NCBI GenBank assembly: GCA_946699065.1
Contig: CAMPDV010000361.1
Location: 124,001 to 188,000, forward strand
DNA length: 64,000 nt
Source: Loxodes magnus
Taxonomy: Eukaryota; Ciliophora; Karyorelictea; Loxodida; Loxodidae
Direction: 5' to 3'
Part shown: piece after piece, positions 1-13,693 of the stretch
Layout: every line of letters starts with the position of its first letter
Position numbering within the stretch: the stretch's first letter is position 1
Translations under genes and position numbers: made by a program
Notes under the pieces: model-generated
The model's input: the letters and a program-made list of their open reading frames with translations, nothing else
What the model was told of the DNA's origin: nothing
The model's database searches: none

Positions 1-915
1 GAATTCTGATTTGCTTTTTAGTAACTATCTGTGAAGCCGCTTCTACTTAGATTCTCATTTACACTTTGAACACATTTTATTTTTTTAAATAATACTTAGC
101 TTTAAATCTACTTTTTCAAATCTTTATTTAATACTAATTTAAATTTTTAATTCTTTTATTTTAGCTAGAAAATCTACTCTTTGAGAATATTAAAATTAAT
201 AATTTTTGCTTTAAAATTTTTGAGATTTAAAGCAATAAATTTACTAATTGAGATTTTTTTATTATTCTAAGGATATTGATCTTTAAAGTAACTTGTAAGA
301 GTTTTGCTTATTTTTTAAATTTAAACTATTAAACTTTGATTTCCTTATTCAACCAAAATTTTTTGTTTATATTTATTTTGATTCAGTCTCTTAATGAGTG
401 CTCTATTTTTTATCGTTTTATAGTTTCTTTTATAAAACTTTTTCGTATTAACATCAGGTTTTATTTAAACTTATGCCTATGTTTACTCAATCATTTATAA
501 TTACATTTTCTATTGGTTTTATTTGAATTTTTTATATCTTTCAATATCTTTATGAACTCAGAAGATGATATTTTTGCGTTACCAAGTGGTGGGATTTGAA
601 ACCAATTACAGAAAGTTTTACTAACCCAGAATCTTTTGTTCAGTCACTAAATGTGAAATCCTTATAAATTCTATATTTTCTAACTTTTATAAACGTTTTC
701 CACTCTCTCTTGTATATAATATCAACCAATCACATTATATGAATTTGAATGTTATATTTATAATATCTCTATTCTAGAAGCTTTTAAAATAAGGCATAGA
801 AAATGTTTTTAAATCTAACGTAAATTATAATATTTTTTCATATTGGTAAATTAAATTTGGTGTTTTGTCTAGCCTTTTAAACTACTTATTAATAAAAAAT
901 AAATAATTAATAAAG
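1..915. other. AT-rich sequence, no gene seen
   Basis: No domain, RNA or repeat could be supported. A tRNA-like string around 585-615 was examined and rejected. Confidence 0.5.
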
Positions 916-917
916 AT

Positions 918-960
918 GATTATAGATCTCGTAACACCTAGTTGGCAATCAGCTCTTTCA
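918..960 (+). repeat. GC-rich hairpin head, copy 1 (degenerate)
   Basis: Related to the hairpins at 27105-27143 (minus), 46570-46606 and 53881-53918. All share a GATTATAGA-like start and an AGCTCTTT end. Here the inner stem has decayed. The following CAATATTAATATTTAA is shared with the copy at 53881, so the two belong to the same subfamily. Confidence 0.55.
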
Positions 961-969
961 ATATTAATA

Positions 970-1497
970 TTTAATTTTAAAGATTTATTAGTAAAAAAAT
1001 TATTTTACGCGAGAATAAATCTTATCTCAGACTTAACTTCCACCACTTCATATGCAAAAATTGAAATAGAAGCTAACTAAAATTAATTATCACACGTACC
1101 AGCTCCTTATAGTCAGGATTAATAAGAGATTAATAAAGATTAAGATACCATTATAAAAAAAATTGAAGATATTGTAAAGCAATTAGGAAAAAAACAAAGA
1201 GAACAATTAGCAGGAAGAATATTGATATTGTCAATCAAGCTGACATTTAATTAAAAACAGTTAATTAAAAAACTACAAAAATATGAGGAAGCAAAAGCAT
1301 TAACAAAAATCTATCTTATCAAATCAGGAGTGCATAAAAGAAAATTTTGTTGAGGAATCTCATACGAAGAATAAGTTTCTGGATAGTCTTCTTTACCAAA
1401 AAGACCGTGGAAACCAACTATGTCAAAAAAATCTGGGCCGCTTCAAACAGGTTGGAAATCCTAGGGAAATCAAAATCCTTTTTAAACCTTTAAATAA
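970..1497 (+). pseudogene. possible coding fragment, unrecognised
   Basis: In the ciliate code one frame runs about 175 codons with a single TGA near 1351. A charged stretch rich in K, E and Q (about 1130-1320) is followed by a proline- and glycine-containing tail with WKP and GWK. No family is recognised. It starts just after the hairpin repeat at 918, so it may be the body of a mobile element. TGA is rare by composition, so an open frame of this length is weak evidence. Confidence 0.25.
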
Positions 1498-1499
1498 AA

Positions 1500-2030
1500 T
1501 AATAATATTACATTTCTAAATTATTTACTTTATTCGCACTTATTTCTATTTAATTATAATTATATTTAATAATATAACTCTTTCTTCTTGTTATTATCTA
1601 GTTTATGATGGTAAATATAAAGCTTTTTATAAATTTTGTATTAAATTACGTAAATTTTTAATTATTCTTCCATTTTTCCTATATTATTTTGTAATTACTC
1701 TCTAATATTATTTTTGGTTGTAAGACATACTTAATTAATTTAGCTACATTAAATTATCTTAGGAATTCTTTTCTAAGAATCAAATTATTTTAACAACTTT
1801 GTTAATCCATTTTCTAAACTAAAATAAAAATTATAGATTTTTATTAATTATAGAATAAATTAAAATTAAAGTGCTTTTTTGAATGGAATCAATGTAAAAT
1901 TAATAAAATGATAAAATTTGTTAAAATAGATATTAGTTTAATGCTTATAATTACTCAGTTTATTAAGCTCTTATTTAGACTTAATAAATATATTTAAAGG
2001 AAATTATTTTAGTTTTATTATTAGCTTAAA
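1500..2030. other. AT-rich spacer
   Basis: About 530 bases of A+T-rich sequence. Nothing recognised. Confidence 0.5.
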
Positions 2031-2031
2031 A

Positions 2032-4463
2032 ATGAATGAAAATTTAATATTTTTTAATGCTTATATTTTATTAATATTTCCATATTATATAATAGCAATA
2101 GCAAATTATAGTGTTAGATGTTTTTTCAATAATTTTCAAAAGCTTAAGGCTTATAACTGGAAATTAAATTAAGATTTGTACAGAAGATTAAAGCTTTTTT
2201 ATAGAATTATGTAAATAGGTCAGCTTCTTATTTTTCAACTAGGTATTATGCTTCAGTCAATATCTTAATTATTATCTTGGATTAAAACAAGCATAGAAAC
2301 TAGTTCAAGAGTAAGATATCTTTATTTCTAAAACTGTTACAAATTACTTGTGCCAATCAAAAAAAGACTCACAAAAACATTCAGCTTTTATTTTTCTTGC
2401 TATGATAGACAAACTGATTTCAGATTATAGTTCCTTAATATCTTTCTACTAGTTTAATCTAAAGTGGAAAAAAGTAAATATTCTCTATATAAAGCGAAAG
2501 AAACCATCCATAAAAAAGTAAGAGATATTATTATAGTGCAGGTACTTAATTAACTTCAATTGATCAATTTCATTTAAAAAACTTGCTTAAATAAATAAAT
2601 CTTTTAGAAAGGTTAAAGATGAATATTCCCCTTCTTTGAGCCTTAGCCAATAAGAATTAAAAGAGTATAATTAGATATTCGTTATTGTAAAATAGGTCCA
2701 ACATTTAAGTTCTTCTACTTTAATTTTCTTCTTCCAATTATTCTTATAAAGCTAAAACTTCTACTCCTTATTTTTACTTTTATTCTTGTAAATCCTTAAT
2801 TTAACACAAGCTATGGAGCTAATAGCTGGTTTAAGACAATGATGCAAATCATATGATTAAAAGGGAAGCTAATTAAATAAATAGAAGCAATTCTTACCTC
2901 GTATCTTCGTATTGAGTAACTAAAATTCATTCGATATATCTCCTTTAAACTATGAGTAGAAAATTAAGATTTAATTAAACATAAACTCTCTTAAATTGGA
3001 GTAACAAACTTTAACCCAATAAGTATAAGTACCTATAAAAAACATTAATACAAACTTAAAACCCTAAATTTAAAAACACATAACAGACTTTAAGTCTCTA
3101 GACTTATACATCAAATTCTTAAACCAAAACCTAATCTTAGAGCCTTCAAAATTTAACATCATCAAAGATACCTTTTAATTTCATATTTATATGCAAATTT
3201 CCATTTACCATCATAAAATCAATATATCCACTTTTCATCCTCATTATTATGTAAATCATAGATTCAAGTACTCCCACAATATTTCCTATCTTAAAACCTA
3301 ATTCACTCTCCTTACTTCAAATTGTCAAAAAATTAACCAAGTAAATACAAATAGAAGAGAGGCTTTAGATATGAGACAGCACTATGTTACATAATTAATC
3401 AATGCAGATTAGTTTTTATATCTCTAAGTTAATGATAGAACCCTATAACTAATTCAGACTACAATAAAGCAGTTTATAACACTAATGGACTAATACTACT
3501 TAGTTTGTACTTTGATTAAGAAAATGCAAACTCTTTGCTTTTATATAATACTACAACTGGACTAATCTTACATTTTTAAATGAATCTAATTAATACAATG
3601 AAGCAGTCAGTATTTGAATAGGATTTAACTATGAACAATTTTTCAGAATCATTCCCAAAAAGTCCTTGAATCTTGAATCTAAACAAAAAAATTCATCAAC
3701 TATAGTAGAATATGGAGTCACTAACCTTTTCTTACTTATTAACAAAGATTACTCTTAAAGGATTTAGACCATAGCCAACTATCCTTAAATCTACAAAAAG
3801 GGATTTGCTTTAATCCTTAGCTACAGAAATTCTCATAGTCTTTGGAAAAATTAGTTTTAATGGTCTTATTGGATTCTAGTTCGGTGATAGAGTGACTTTG
3901 AGTGAGGTAAAATATCAATTTTATTGCTTAGAGCTATCTTTAAATTCAGCATAAAAGTAGATCTCTTTAAATTAAATAGACTAAAAGTAAATGATTAGTA
4001 TTAAGTTTAAGACATATAACATCATGAAATTTAAGCTAATTTAAGTAGGAAGCATAGATTATTATAAAGTTGAGATATTTAAAGTTATTATCTGACCTCC
4101 AAATGCAACAGATACACTCTATCAAAGTTAAAACGAGTTTCAATTTCATGATTATAGCAATACAGATGGTAGCTATATAAGATGAGTATATGGATGTTGC
4201 AAGGGAAGAGAATTTGGTTTTCCACATAATAAATATCAGAAATTATATTTTAGCATTTTACAAAATCGAGCAAACATATATTTATACAGGCGCAAGTGTA
4301 TTTAACTATGATTATGTTATGAGCGAATGATCACAAAAGAAGGATTAGTATGGACTTATCTGTTTAATATCTGCAAGTAGCTTACTCACTATTCAACTAA
4401 TGTAGTTTTATATAGACTAAAGATTTATTTTACTTTTCCCTTCTGGAGGAAATGCAGCTCCTG
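2032..4463 (+). pseudogene. possible large decayed gene, unrecognised
   Basis: All plus-strand frames are long and open once TAA/TAG are sense. The most protein-like reading starts near 2100 and runs to about 3440 with two TGA codons. It then appears to hop frame near 3445, 3550 and 3840, with acidic, mixed-composition segments such as YFDQENANSLLLYNTTT and GFNYEQFFRIIPKK. An ATG at 2032 opens a different frame that is also free of TGA for about 195 codons. No family motif was recognised. I infer a broken gene, but chance openness in AT-rich DNA cannot be excluded. Confidence 0.28.
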
Positions 4464-4559
4464 ATTTATCTGACTCTTGGCGATTTCCTTATTCCATCCG
4501 AACTAAGCCAAGATTTGCTTTTTAAGGATAAGTTTCTGCTTTATTATGTGTCCTTTTAA

Positions 4560-5455
4560 ATGCAAAATAAATCTAAGTTAGATTTTTTAAGAAATTATGT
4601 TTTTTTACCTTTTTCTTTTTTTTTGTATCTCAACATCTTTATTTTGTGTTTCTTAGCTTTCTACACAGTCAGCATATAAGTGATCTTCTTTTTATTACTT
4701 GATTAATTATCTAATTTTTTTAGATTTTATTATTATTTAAGTTTGATTACACAATCTCCATTGGATTGTATAGCTTTAATTATAACTTATTCATGGTTTA
4801 TTTAATTAAGATTTCTAGTTTCTTATATTTTATTTTCTGTTTTTTTTTCTTAATTAAATAGAAGTGTAGAAGCTTTTAAGCTAAATTCTGTATTTTAGAT
4901 TTATTACTTAATTTTAAAGTAAATGCTGCTTATTTGCTTAATTAATTGCTAAACATTTAAACAAACATAAGAAAAATAAATTTAATTATTTTTACTTTTT
5001 AGATTAATATACTTCTCTCATTATTTATAGAAAGATTAAAAAATGTGGTTAATTATTGAGATAAAGTGAAGTTATTAAGGTCTTATCATTAGGTTATCTA
5101 TGATTCGAAGGGCTGCAGATCTTAAAGTTAGTATTATCTCAGTTTAATGAGCTAATAATTTGATAAGGAAAGATTTGTAGATAAGTAATAAAATTTAAGA
5201 TGAAATGAAGTAAAAATTTGATTAGAAAGTTTTAACAAACTAAATGAAAAATGAAATATAAATAGGATAGTAAAGATAAAAATAAGAATAAAATAATTTT
5301 TATAAATAATTTAATCATTCACAATCAAAAAGTAAAGCTATATCTCTTGCAAACAACTAAATTAATTGTGTAATACATTAAAAGGATTATCTTTTCGAAT
5401 TGGAGATTTAAACAATTATTTAAAAAGATTGGAGTGATAAAAAATATAACAGTTA
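4560..5455 (-). mobile_element. LINE ORF1 3' fragment, unit A left arm
   Basis: Aligns by eye over its length with 48190-49085, including the shared stretch near 5315-5450. The 48-kb copy still reads, on the minus strand, the ORF1 C-terminal motif LYCASEGDLYKKK. Here the same place has decayed. It therefore looks like the 3' part of an ORF1 plus 3' sequence. It abuts the segment shared with units B and C at about 5455. Confidence 0.5.
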
Positions 5456-6500
5456 CTTTTTGGAACTTATTTTGTTCAATGGGTTTTTGACAATAGCATT
5501 TTCTTCTCCTATAATGGTAAACTTTGGTTTTTTCCATAAATCTAAGGTAATTAAGCCATTTTATCTCGGCGTTTATTCTTTTAAATGATCTTTTATTATT
5601 CTATCAGTCACTATCTATTTCAGGTGCAATTTAAATAATTATTTAAGCAATTTTTATTCTTTATAATTAAATATTTTGCAACTAATCTTTATATCTTCTT
5701 ATCCTTTATTTAGCATTTCTTTAGGTATCTTATTTATATTTATGCATCTTTTATTTCAATGTGATATTTCTTGTTACATATTTTACTACTTTTTTATTAT
5801 TTTTCAACCCAATTTATTATTAATTTTATTTGCCTTTTTATCTTCTTCATAATATCGTATCTAATTTTTTGATAATTTATTTATACATCATCAAATTGCC
5901 AAATTACTTAATTTTACACATATGCAAAACTTTTGTTTGATTTTTGTGAATGCTTTTAGCTACTTTTCTGTTGGATCTAAGCTTTTGTTTATACCAAAGT
6001 GAATTAGGTAGTTATTATTATTGTCGTATTAATTTATATTTCTCTTCTTGTTAAAATATAAAAGTTTAATATTATTATTTTTTATGTTAGATAATTTATT
6101 AATTTATTCTTAATCTAATAAAACAGTTAGAATAAGTCCAGTTGCTATTATTCGTACTTAATCTATATATTATCCAAATTCTCTCTAACAGTACTCAAGA
6201 GTTCCATTAATGCAAACGTTATTTTATTTTTGCTTTGTTTGAATTGTAACGTTTAAAATTTCTCTCTATAATCGATAGATTATTCCTATTTCTTAGACGA
6301 AATTTTCTATTTTATTCTCTTTATTTTCTTCAAAAAATTGCTCATTAAAATATTTTATTTCTGTTAATTTTATTAGTTCATCTATTTTTCTTACTTTTTC
6401 TCACCATTAAACATCCTTTCTAAAAACTTTATTTAGATGTAACTGAGTATAGTTTAATGTCTATCATATTAATCTCGAAAAATTATTATGTTTGAATTTT
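5455..6500 (-). mobile_element. LINE-like ORF segment, unit A
   Basis: Homologous by eye to 39170-41050 (unit B) and 59560-60295 (unit C). The segment next to the RING-kelch gene matches the B reading that begins MISQYDLNN and contains WDELIKLAENKIF. Compared with B, about 700 bp that holds the zinc knuckle of ORF1 (roughly 40130-40830) is missing. No intact frame is left, so this is a deleted, decayed copy. Confidence 0.5.
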
Positions 6501-8426
6501 TATCGAGAGCATATGCACTATAATGGATTAGTTTTATTATTGGTCACACAATGGACATTTTTAATTATATAGATTTTAGTTTAAATGATTAAAGGAATTA
6601 ATGTATTAAAGGGTTTAAGATGTTGACTTGATGATAGTAGTTATGAACTAATTAGTATTTAGATGTAGGTATAGCTTAATGATAATTTGATTATAGTTTT
6701 GATTTGATTAGATAAATAATAGAGTAATCTAAGTAGTACTTGTATAATTTGAATATAAAGATGTATTTAAAGATAGTTTTTTTGACTATGTTGAATATGC
6801 TTTGGTATATTATAAGATGTATATTTATATCTGAATAATGATAATATTTGAATAATAGATTTTTAAATATGTTTAGATAAAATTTAATTCTTTATTTATT
6901 TCAGACGCTTTAACCATTTTAATAAGTAGTAGCATATTTACCTAATTAAAGATCTTTAAACTACTTCTTTACCTATGAGACTATATTTATTATAAATACT
7001 ATTAATAATATAGATATTAAAATTATGTTTATCAGTTATGACTTCTAATACTTCTATAACTCAATTTTTCTAAATCAATCCTCATTATTGAAACTCTTGG
7101 CTATTCTATAGCAAAAACATATCCATAGTTATTTCTTATTTTCATCTCCGTTAAAGTTGCAATATCTTTAAAAATTTAACTTTATTGCCATTATTCTTTG
7201 CTTCTTTTATATATTCTTCTTGAATATTCATTCGTAAATGCATTTTTCATACCTCCAAATATGACAAGAGGCTCTAAACAAACTATGGGCCTTGTAACAG
7301 CTTCAGGAAGACTCAAATTTTATTTACTCCATCTATCATTCTATATGTTATATTTTCATATATCTTTTAAAGTTTATCCTTTCTAATTTATCCCTCCAAA
7401 AGAATAAATATTTTATTCATCTTTATCTACTACTAAAGTTAAACCTTCTATTTAGAATGGAAATTAAGAGCAGTTTTATCACTTACTTTAGTTTCATATC
7501 TTTAACTTTTCTACTGATTATAAAGCTTGATTATTATTAGTAATTCCTCCAACCACATAAAGATATTTTTAAGCAGCTGCTATTCCAAAGGCACCTCTTC
7601 CCTCATTTAGATCACTAAGTTTTATTCTATTACCTTCATAATCGAATTATCAAGTTTCTTTTATTCCTTTCTTTTAATTTAAGTTAATTCCTCCAATTAA
7701 ATATAACTTATTTTAATATTCTATACTTTAACTAAGTTCTGGAATTATAATTTAAACTTAGACTTATCGTAATTACTCTGTTTAAATATTAAATAAACTT
7801 AATTTTTAAATTAATCAATTAAAAAAGTGAATATAGTTAGATTATATAAAGTGTTAGGTTAGTTTATGTTAATTAGTCTAAATAATATTTGGTTACTTAG
7901 TATTGTGTTATAGTTTTTATCTTATTAGATTGTAAGTTAATTTAGACTTTAGTATTGTAGGTGGTTATGAGTTATATTAGAGTATAGTTGGTTTTAGTGA
8001 TTAGTAGAATTAGATAATATTTGAGTGTTATTTTTGGTAGATAAATGTTGGTTAATGATTGATGATGATATTAGTTAGTGGTATTATGAGAGTATTACTA
8101 ATGTTTGATTATTTGGTTGTAATGGTTTTAGATTTTTCCATAATTTACCTCCTTATCTCTTTTAATTTCTATCTAGCATCTTAAATCTTTTATATGTATT
8201 ATTAGTTTTAAAATATCATTCTTATTAAATCACTTTCTTAAGGTAAATCATCAAATCTAAAATGGAATCCTTTTTAACAAATAGGACATTACATTATGCC
8301 TTATAATCAGTACTCAGTATTCAAACACAAACCACAGTAAATATGTCCACAAGGTAAGACAGTTGGAAGAGCATTAGTTAAGTTGTAATCTTCTAAGCAG
8401 ATTAAGCATTTTGGTAACGCTTACAT
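6500..8426 (-). CDS. RING finger-kelch protein, copy A
   Basis: Read in the ciliate code from the ATG at 8426. Residues 1-60 form a C3HC4 RING: CLIC, then CGHIYCGLC, then CPIC. An asparagine/glutamine-rich linker runs to about residue 203. Kelch blades follow, with the diagnostic double glycines LYLIGGI, YLYVVGG and IYSFGGI. Such proteins usually act as ubiquitin ligases with a beta-propeller for substrate binding, which is inferred from the family only. In-frame TGA falls at the conserved RING Trp (codon 39), at codon 204, after KET in kelch, and at DI-W-KYN. A poorly defined C-terminal extension reaches about 6500. It lies head to head with the LINE ORF1 at 8480. Either a pseudogene or a gene using TGA as Trp. 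Confidence 0.75.
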
Positions 8427-8479
8427 TTTTATTATTATTTAGACTACAAAAGCTATAAAGGTAATTTATAACAGTTACC

Positions 8480-9665
8480 ATCAAAAATTAAGTAAAAATA
8501 TCAATTATTACATTATTACTTTATTTACTTAAATACTACAATATTAAGCTATTATATCAAGTAGCAATTTCACATTCTGCATGATGCCAATCTCAGATCG
8601 AGATTGGTTATTAAATTTAATAAAGGCATGAAAGAGCTTTACAATATATCTTTGATATTATTTTTTAAGAAAAATAGCTATGTCGCAAAATATTTTAACT
8701 ACTAGAAGTAATGCAGAAAAAAAAGGGATAGAAATCTAAAATCTAAGCAACCTATCAAAAAAGTAGGTAATTTAGACTATCATATCTGATCTCAGCTCTG
8801 TGCAAATCATTATTATGGAAAAAGAAAAGAAAATAGCAAATTACCATAAAATGATTAGATTATGCAGCTCAAAACGGCTAAAAGTGTAGGAGTTACCTGT
8901 TTCAATAGATTTTTAGAAGAAAATTACTACAACCAAAGACTCAGTCCAGTAGAAATGCAAGAAAATGAAATTTTTCAAGCATTTCTCAGATATCTGAATT
9001 AAGAATATGGTAAAAATATTTAGAGTGTGAAATTCCTTCAGACAGGAATTATTATTATATGATTCAAAAATAAGGAAACACTCATGCAATCCGGAAATAA
9101 TTACACTTGAAAAAGTAGAAATTTTTTAATACCAACAGAGCAAAGAAATATAGGGGAATTCTACAACATTAAGAACTACCCGATTCATTGAACATTTAAC
9201 ATGTATTCAAGTTTTAGCCAGGAGAAACCCATCTAAAGCAATACGGAAAAATAGTATATATAGAGATCGGAACCGTAAAAGATACAAAGGGAACCAATGA
9301 AAATATGAAAAATTATTTAGAATTGAAGAAGATCAAAGACGCAGAAAATATACCAGATAAGTTAGACGAAAGGTAAAGCACTTACTTGAGTCAGTCTGGA
9401 AATCCCATACACGTATCGTTGTATCGCTAACCATCAATTTGAAAATGTATGAGTTGTAACCAAAAAGGGCTCAGCTCAAATTAATGCTTAAGAAAAAAAG
9501 TTATAAAGGAAACAATTAGAAATGCTAAGGAAGCAAAAACTTGGTTGATGCATTCAGAAATCAGGAATAAACAGGAATAAAATGCCTTACTATAAAGAGA
9601 AACAGATAGCAAAGGAAAAGAAAGTGAAGAAAACTGAAGAACATAAACTTCAAATAGATCAATTT
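8480..9665 (+). pseudogene. LINE ORF1 (zinc-knuckle protein), unit A
   Basis: Homologous to the better preserved ORF1 of unit B (43235-44190). It shares the segments containing CFN+FLEENYY, QENE and the end LYRQPSI. A knuckle-like CMSCNQKG...NQC follows at about 9450-9490; the metal-binding His is replaced by Leu. The ORF1 proteins of such elements bind RNA and accompany the reverse transcriptase. Several frame breaks relative to unit B are present. The match to the LINE ends near 9665, where a WD40 gene begins. Confidence 0.6.
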
Positions 9666-9732
9666 TATTGTAACCTATAATTATGAAAATGGAAAACAAA
9701 ATACAATTTACTAAATGCATTTTTTTGCGAAA

Positions 9733-10690
9733 ACTCTTAAGATAACGAAACAGTTCCTTTGGAAGAATACAATTTCTTCTATTTAAATATGAAATCTTAC
9801 CAAATTTATGCTTCTAAAGACTTGTTAGTAAGATCAACTACGATAAAAGTTAAGGTATTTTTTAATATTTTTAGACTAAGTCATCACTGGTCACTCCTCA
9901 TAAGTTTATTTGGTAGCCATATCAAATGACCTGAATTGAATTGTATCTAGTTTAGGATACCCTGAAAATTCTATAAAGATCTGGAAATTCCAGACTGTTA
10001 CCCTCCTAAGAACTTTATCGGGACATACCTCTTGAAATAGCTCGATAGTTATCCCGCCTGACTAGAAATAAATTATATCAGCACATGAAGATACAACGAT
10101 CAATATCTGAAATTTTCAGACTGCTACTCTCCTTAGAATTTCATCGGGACATAACTCTTGAAGCAACTCGGTAGTTATCTTGCCTGAATAGAAATGAATT
10201 ATATCAGCATCTGAAGATACAACGATCAATATCTAAAATTTCCAGACTGGCTAGCTTATTCAAACTCTTTCTGGTCATTCAAGTTATGTTTTATCGGTAA
10301 TTTTATCTTTGGACAATAAGTATAAAATATCGAGTTCTTCTGATAAATCAATTAAGATATGAGACTTCTCTACTGGATAGCTAGTTCGTATCTTTCAAGG
10401 TCACACGAAAGGTGTATCAAGTATTCAGTTAAATTCTGATTCAAGAGCTATATTTTCTAATTCTTATGACCGTTTAATCTAGATATGGGATTTTAATACG
10501 GGTGTGTGTATATAGACTCTTTATGGGCATGCATAACCAATTGAATCTATAGCATTGAGTAGTGACAATAAATGGCTAGTATCTGGAGCAGATGACAATA
10601 CTGTGAGGAAGTAGAGTATTGCGAATTAAGAGTTGAGGAATAAATTTTTTGAAGACTAATTAAATTTGAGGGTTTAATTTTTGAATGATT
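9733..10690 (+). CDS. WD40 repeat protein, copy 1
   Basis: At least six WD40 blades are readable on the plus strand between about 9870 and 10640. Each starts at a GH dipeptide (GHSSQV, GHTS, GHNS, GHSSYV, GHTKGV, GHAQPI) and ends at IW[KND]F-like strands. The N-terminal leader (KLLRQRN...FKYEILPNLC) matches the leader of the minus-strand copy at 23.4 kb, so the two are paralogues. Trp of the WD strand is TGG in some blades, TGA in others and TAA once. The joint between leader and propeller changes frame, by decay or an intron. WD40 proteins are interaction scaffolds; no specific role can be assigned. Confidence 0.8.
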
Positions 10691-13690
10691 AAAAGTAGAT
10701 AAAAAGTATATATTTGATATTAGATTTGTTATAAAGTTTAAAAGGATTAGTTAATTTTTTATTTAAGGTATTTATATTTTATTTTTATGCTTCTTAGTAA
10801 TTTTAAAGGCCTTAATATTGTTTGGTATTGACATTAAGATTTGAAGGTTAATGAATTTAGATTATGTCTTTGTATATTTATATAATTTTTAGAGGTTGAT
10901 TCTTAATTTGGTTTTTAGTGAATAAAGATGAATTTGTTTAGATTTTTTAATTATTTTGAAATATAAGTATCAATGGAATAAATTTGATTTAAAAGTAATG
11001 TTTAATTAGTTTTGTAGTTTGGATAACATTATAATAAATATTAATAAAATTTAAAACATTATTTATACCATTTTATGCTCAGCAATTTATCTAGCAAAGA
11101 TTTTTGGATAGAATAAATAAAATTTTTTTAATATCTATAAAAGGAAAAATAGAATAGAAGTTTGAAAGTATTGGAATGTTTTAAAAAATGAATTAAAAAA
11201 ACTATAAATGGAAATAGATCTGAAATGGGGTAAGCATAAATCTACACATAGGTATAATATAGAATTATAATAGGTTAGCCAAATATAATAATAATATGTA
11301 AATAATTAATATAGTTCTCCCTTATACTTAAAGTAAAATTGAATTTGTTAGTATATTTAGTTGTTCTCCTATAGTGAATAAGTATAAAATAATTTGATGA
11401 TTAAATTTGACGTAAGCAATAAATAAAAAAATAAGAAATAGAGTTTGAAATAAATGAGAAGTAGAAGGAACTGTTGATAATATAATAGTTATTGATATAA
11501 ATTTTGGAAATAGATTTAAAATGATAAATAGTTTGAAATAATTGATATTTGTTTAAATGAAATATAAATAATTTTACATGATATCTAAGAGATTATTAAA
11601 TACTTTATATATTATATTAAAATAATTTTAATATTTTAGATAATTTATTTATTTATCAAATAGAATATTTTATTTAAATTCAAGTTATATTTGTCACTAT
11701 GAAGAGCAAAATTTAATTTTAATAAACTTAAGTTTAATCATATTTCATTAATACAGTTAACATTATTCCTAAATACTTCTAACTCAAAAATTTAAAAATA
11801 TCGTAAAATAAGTTACAAAATTTCTATAATAAATTTATATTAAATGTATAAAGGAAAATTACACAAAGTAATCCTAAAGGAAACTCCATTTGTATTTTAA
11901 TTTAAAATGCTATAAATTATATTTTTAGTAAAATTAATAAAACAAGCTTGATTTTTGTTTCAATGAACTTTCAAAATATAACATATAAAATAATGTCAAA
12001 AACAAAAAAATTAAAACTTATTCTAAATTTAATTTTTAACAACCAACTTTTAGGATTCTAAAAAATGTACATAATTTAGTTTAATTTATAAAAAAATAAG
12101 GTTTTAAAGCAAAAGATATTGTCTAAATAAAAAGTTTCTGTAATATTTGAAATATAATAAGATAATAAATAATATTTGATAATGAATAGCTATAATGAAA
12201 GTTTGAATATTAAATAAATAAAATTTAATAAATAGATTGATAAATATTAAAAAAATTAGTGATTAAGCTAATTTAAAAGAGTATATTTTTTGATAAAAGA
12301 ATAAATAATCTATTTATAGGCATAAATAATAAGGGAATATAAGATTAAATTTTTAATTATTTTAAATTTTACTAAAATATTAAATAGTTTTAAATAAATA
12401 AAGAAAAATACATTTTTACTAAAGTTTCTAAATACTAAATTAATTATATAGCATGGTTACACATGTAAAAGCTAAGTTGTTCTAAATTTAAAAAATAGTA
12501 TTTTGAGATTAAATCAAACTATTTATTTATTTTATTTAAAAACATTATTATGAAAGAATATTCATAATTATATTATAAAAAAGATAATCTAAGTTTGTAC
12601 CATTTAATTTTCTTTATCTATAATAGTCTTAATATAATAAAATATAACAACCTACAAATAATTAAACTTACAATCTTATATACACTACAATCAATATATA
12701 TAACTCTATAAATCTATAATCATCATTTAATATATATCTACTGTAGAACATTTATACATCAAATTAGAATTTGCAATCAAACCTTTATTAAAGTTGCTTT
12801 AAGAATCAAAAGTTATAACATATAACAAACATTTGCTACCAAATTATTTAAATTATTTAAATATATCTAAGTATCTTTATACTTAGTAATAATAAAAATG
12901 ATATTCTAATATAATGCATATTAGCAAAATAAAAGTAATTAACAAATTAATATCATATTCATTATATCTAAAACATTAAAACTAAAGCTTTTTTAATTTA
13001 TTAAGATATACTAAGTGTAAGTTAAAGCTATTACTATTATATCTATACAAAATGCATATACATAATAATATTTCAAATATTTTATTTAATATCAATTTTA
13101 AAAACATTAATCATTTATTTCAATTTAAAAGATCAACTAATTCAATTCAAACATTTTCCTATTCATTTTCTAATTATAAATAGTCATTATTTATTACTCA
13201 TCTATTTTATTTATATTTTACACATTATATGTATTCAACGTGTCTCAAACTCTAAAATTCCTACATTATTTTAACATCAAACTTAACTCTTAAAAAACTA
13301 CTTTTTTATAAGATAAACTGTCATAAGGTGAAATTATAGTTTAAAAGCAAAATATTTTCATACAAACTATAAAACAAACTATTTATAAGAAATTAATTCA
13401 ACTTGTGCAAGAATTTAGGGCACTAATATAACAGTAAATCTCTAAAAATTCCAATTCCAAAAGATATAGATGCAATGCTACAAGAAGACTTATTATTTAG
13501 TAAGTTAATCTAGAAATAAGAATTATACCATTATAATAGATTTATTTAACAAACTTCATTTATCTTCAAGTTCATATCTTTTAGTCTTGTTAAATAATAG
13601 AAAATTAAAAATATGTAATTTTAAAATTTTATATGATATGTATAGTTATATTTAAAATATACACATATTATTAAAAATACCATAATTAAT
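10690..13690. other. 3 kb AT-rich spacer
   Basis: Extremely A+T-rich, with many short direct and inverted A/T runs. No domain, RNA or long repeat shared with the rest of the window was recognised. Confidence 0.5.
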
Positions 13691-13693
13691 AAG

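Noticed and set aside
585..665. tRNA-like T-arm string (GGTGGGATTTGAAACC, minus-strand reading)
   Set aside because: The loop has one base too many, and no matching acceptor strand or D-arm could be found upstream on that strand.
7198..7386. Plus-strand 62-codon frame, repeated at 61791-61979
   Set aside because: It is the antisense of the kelch repeats of the RING-kelch genes.
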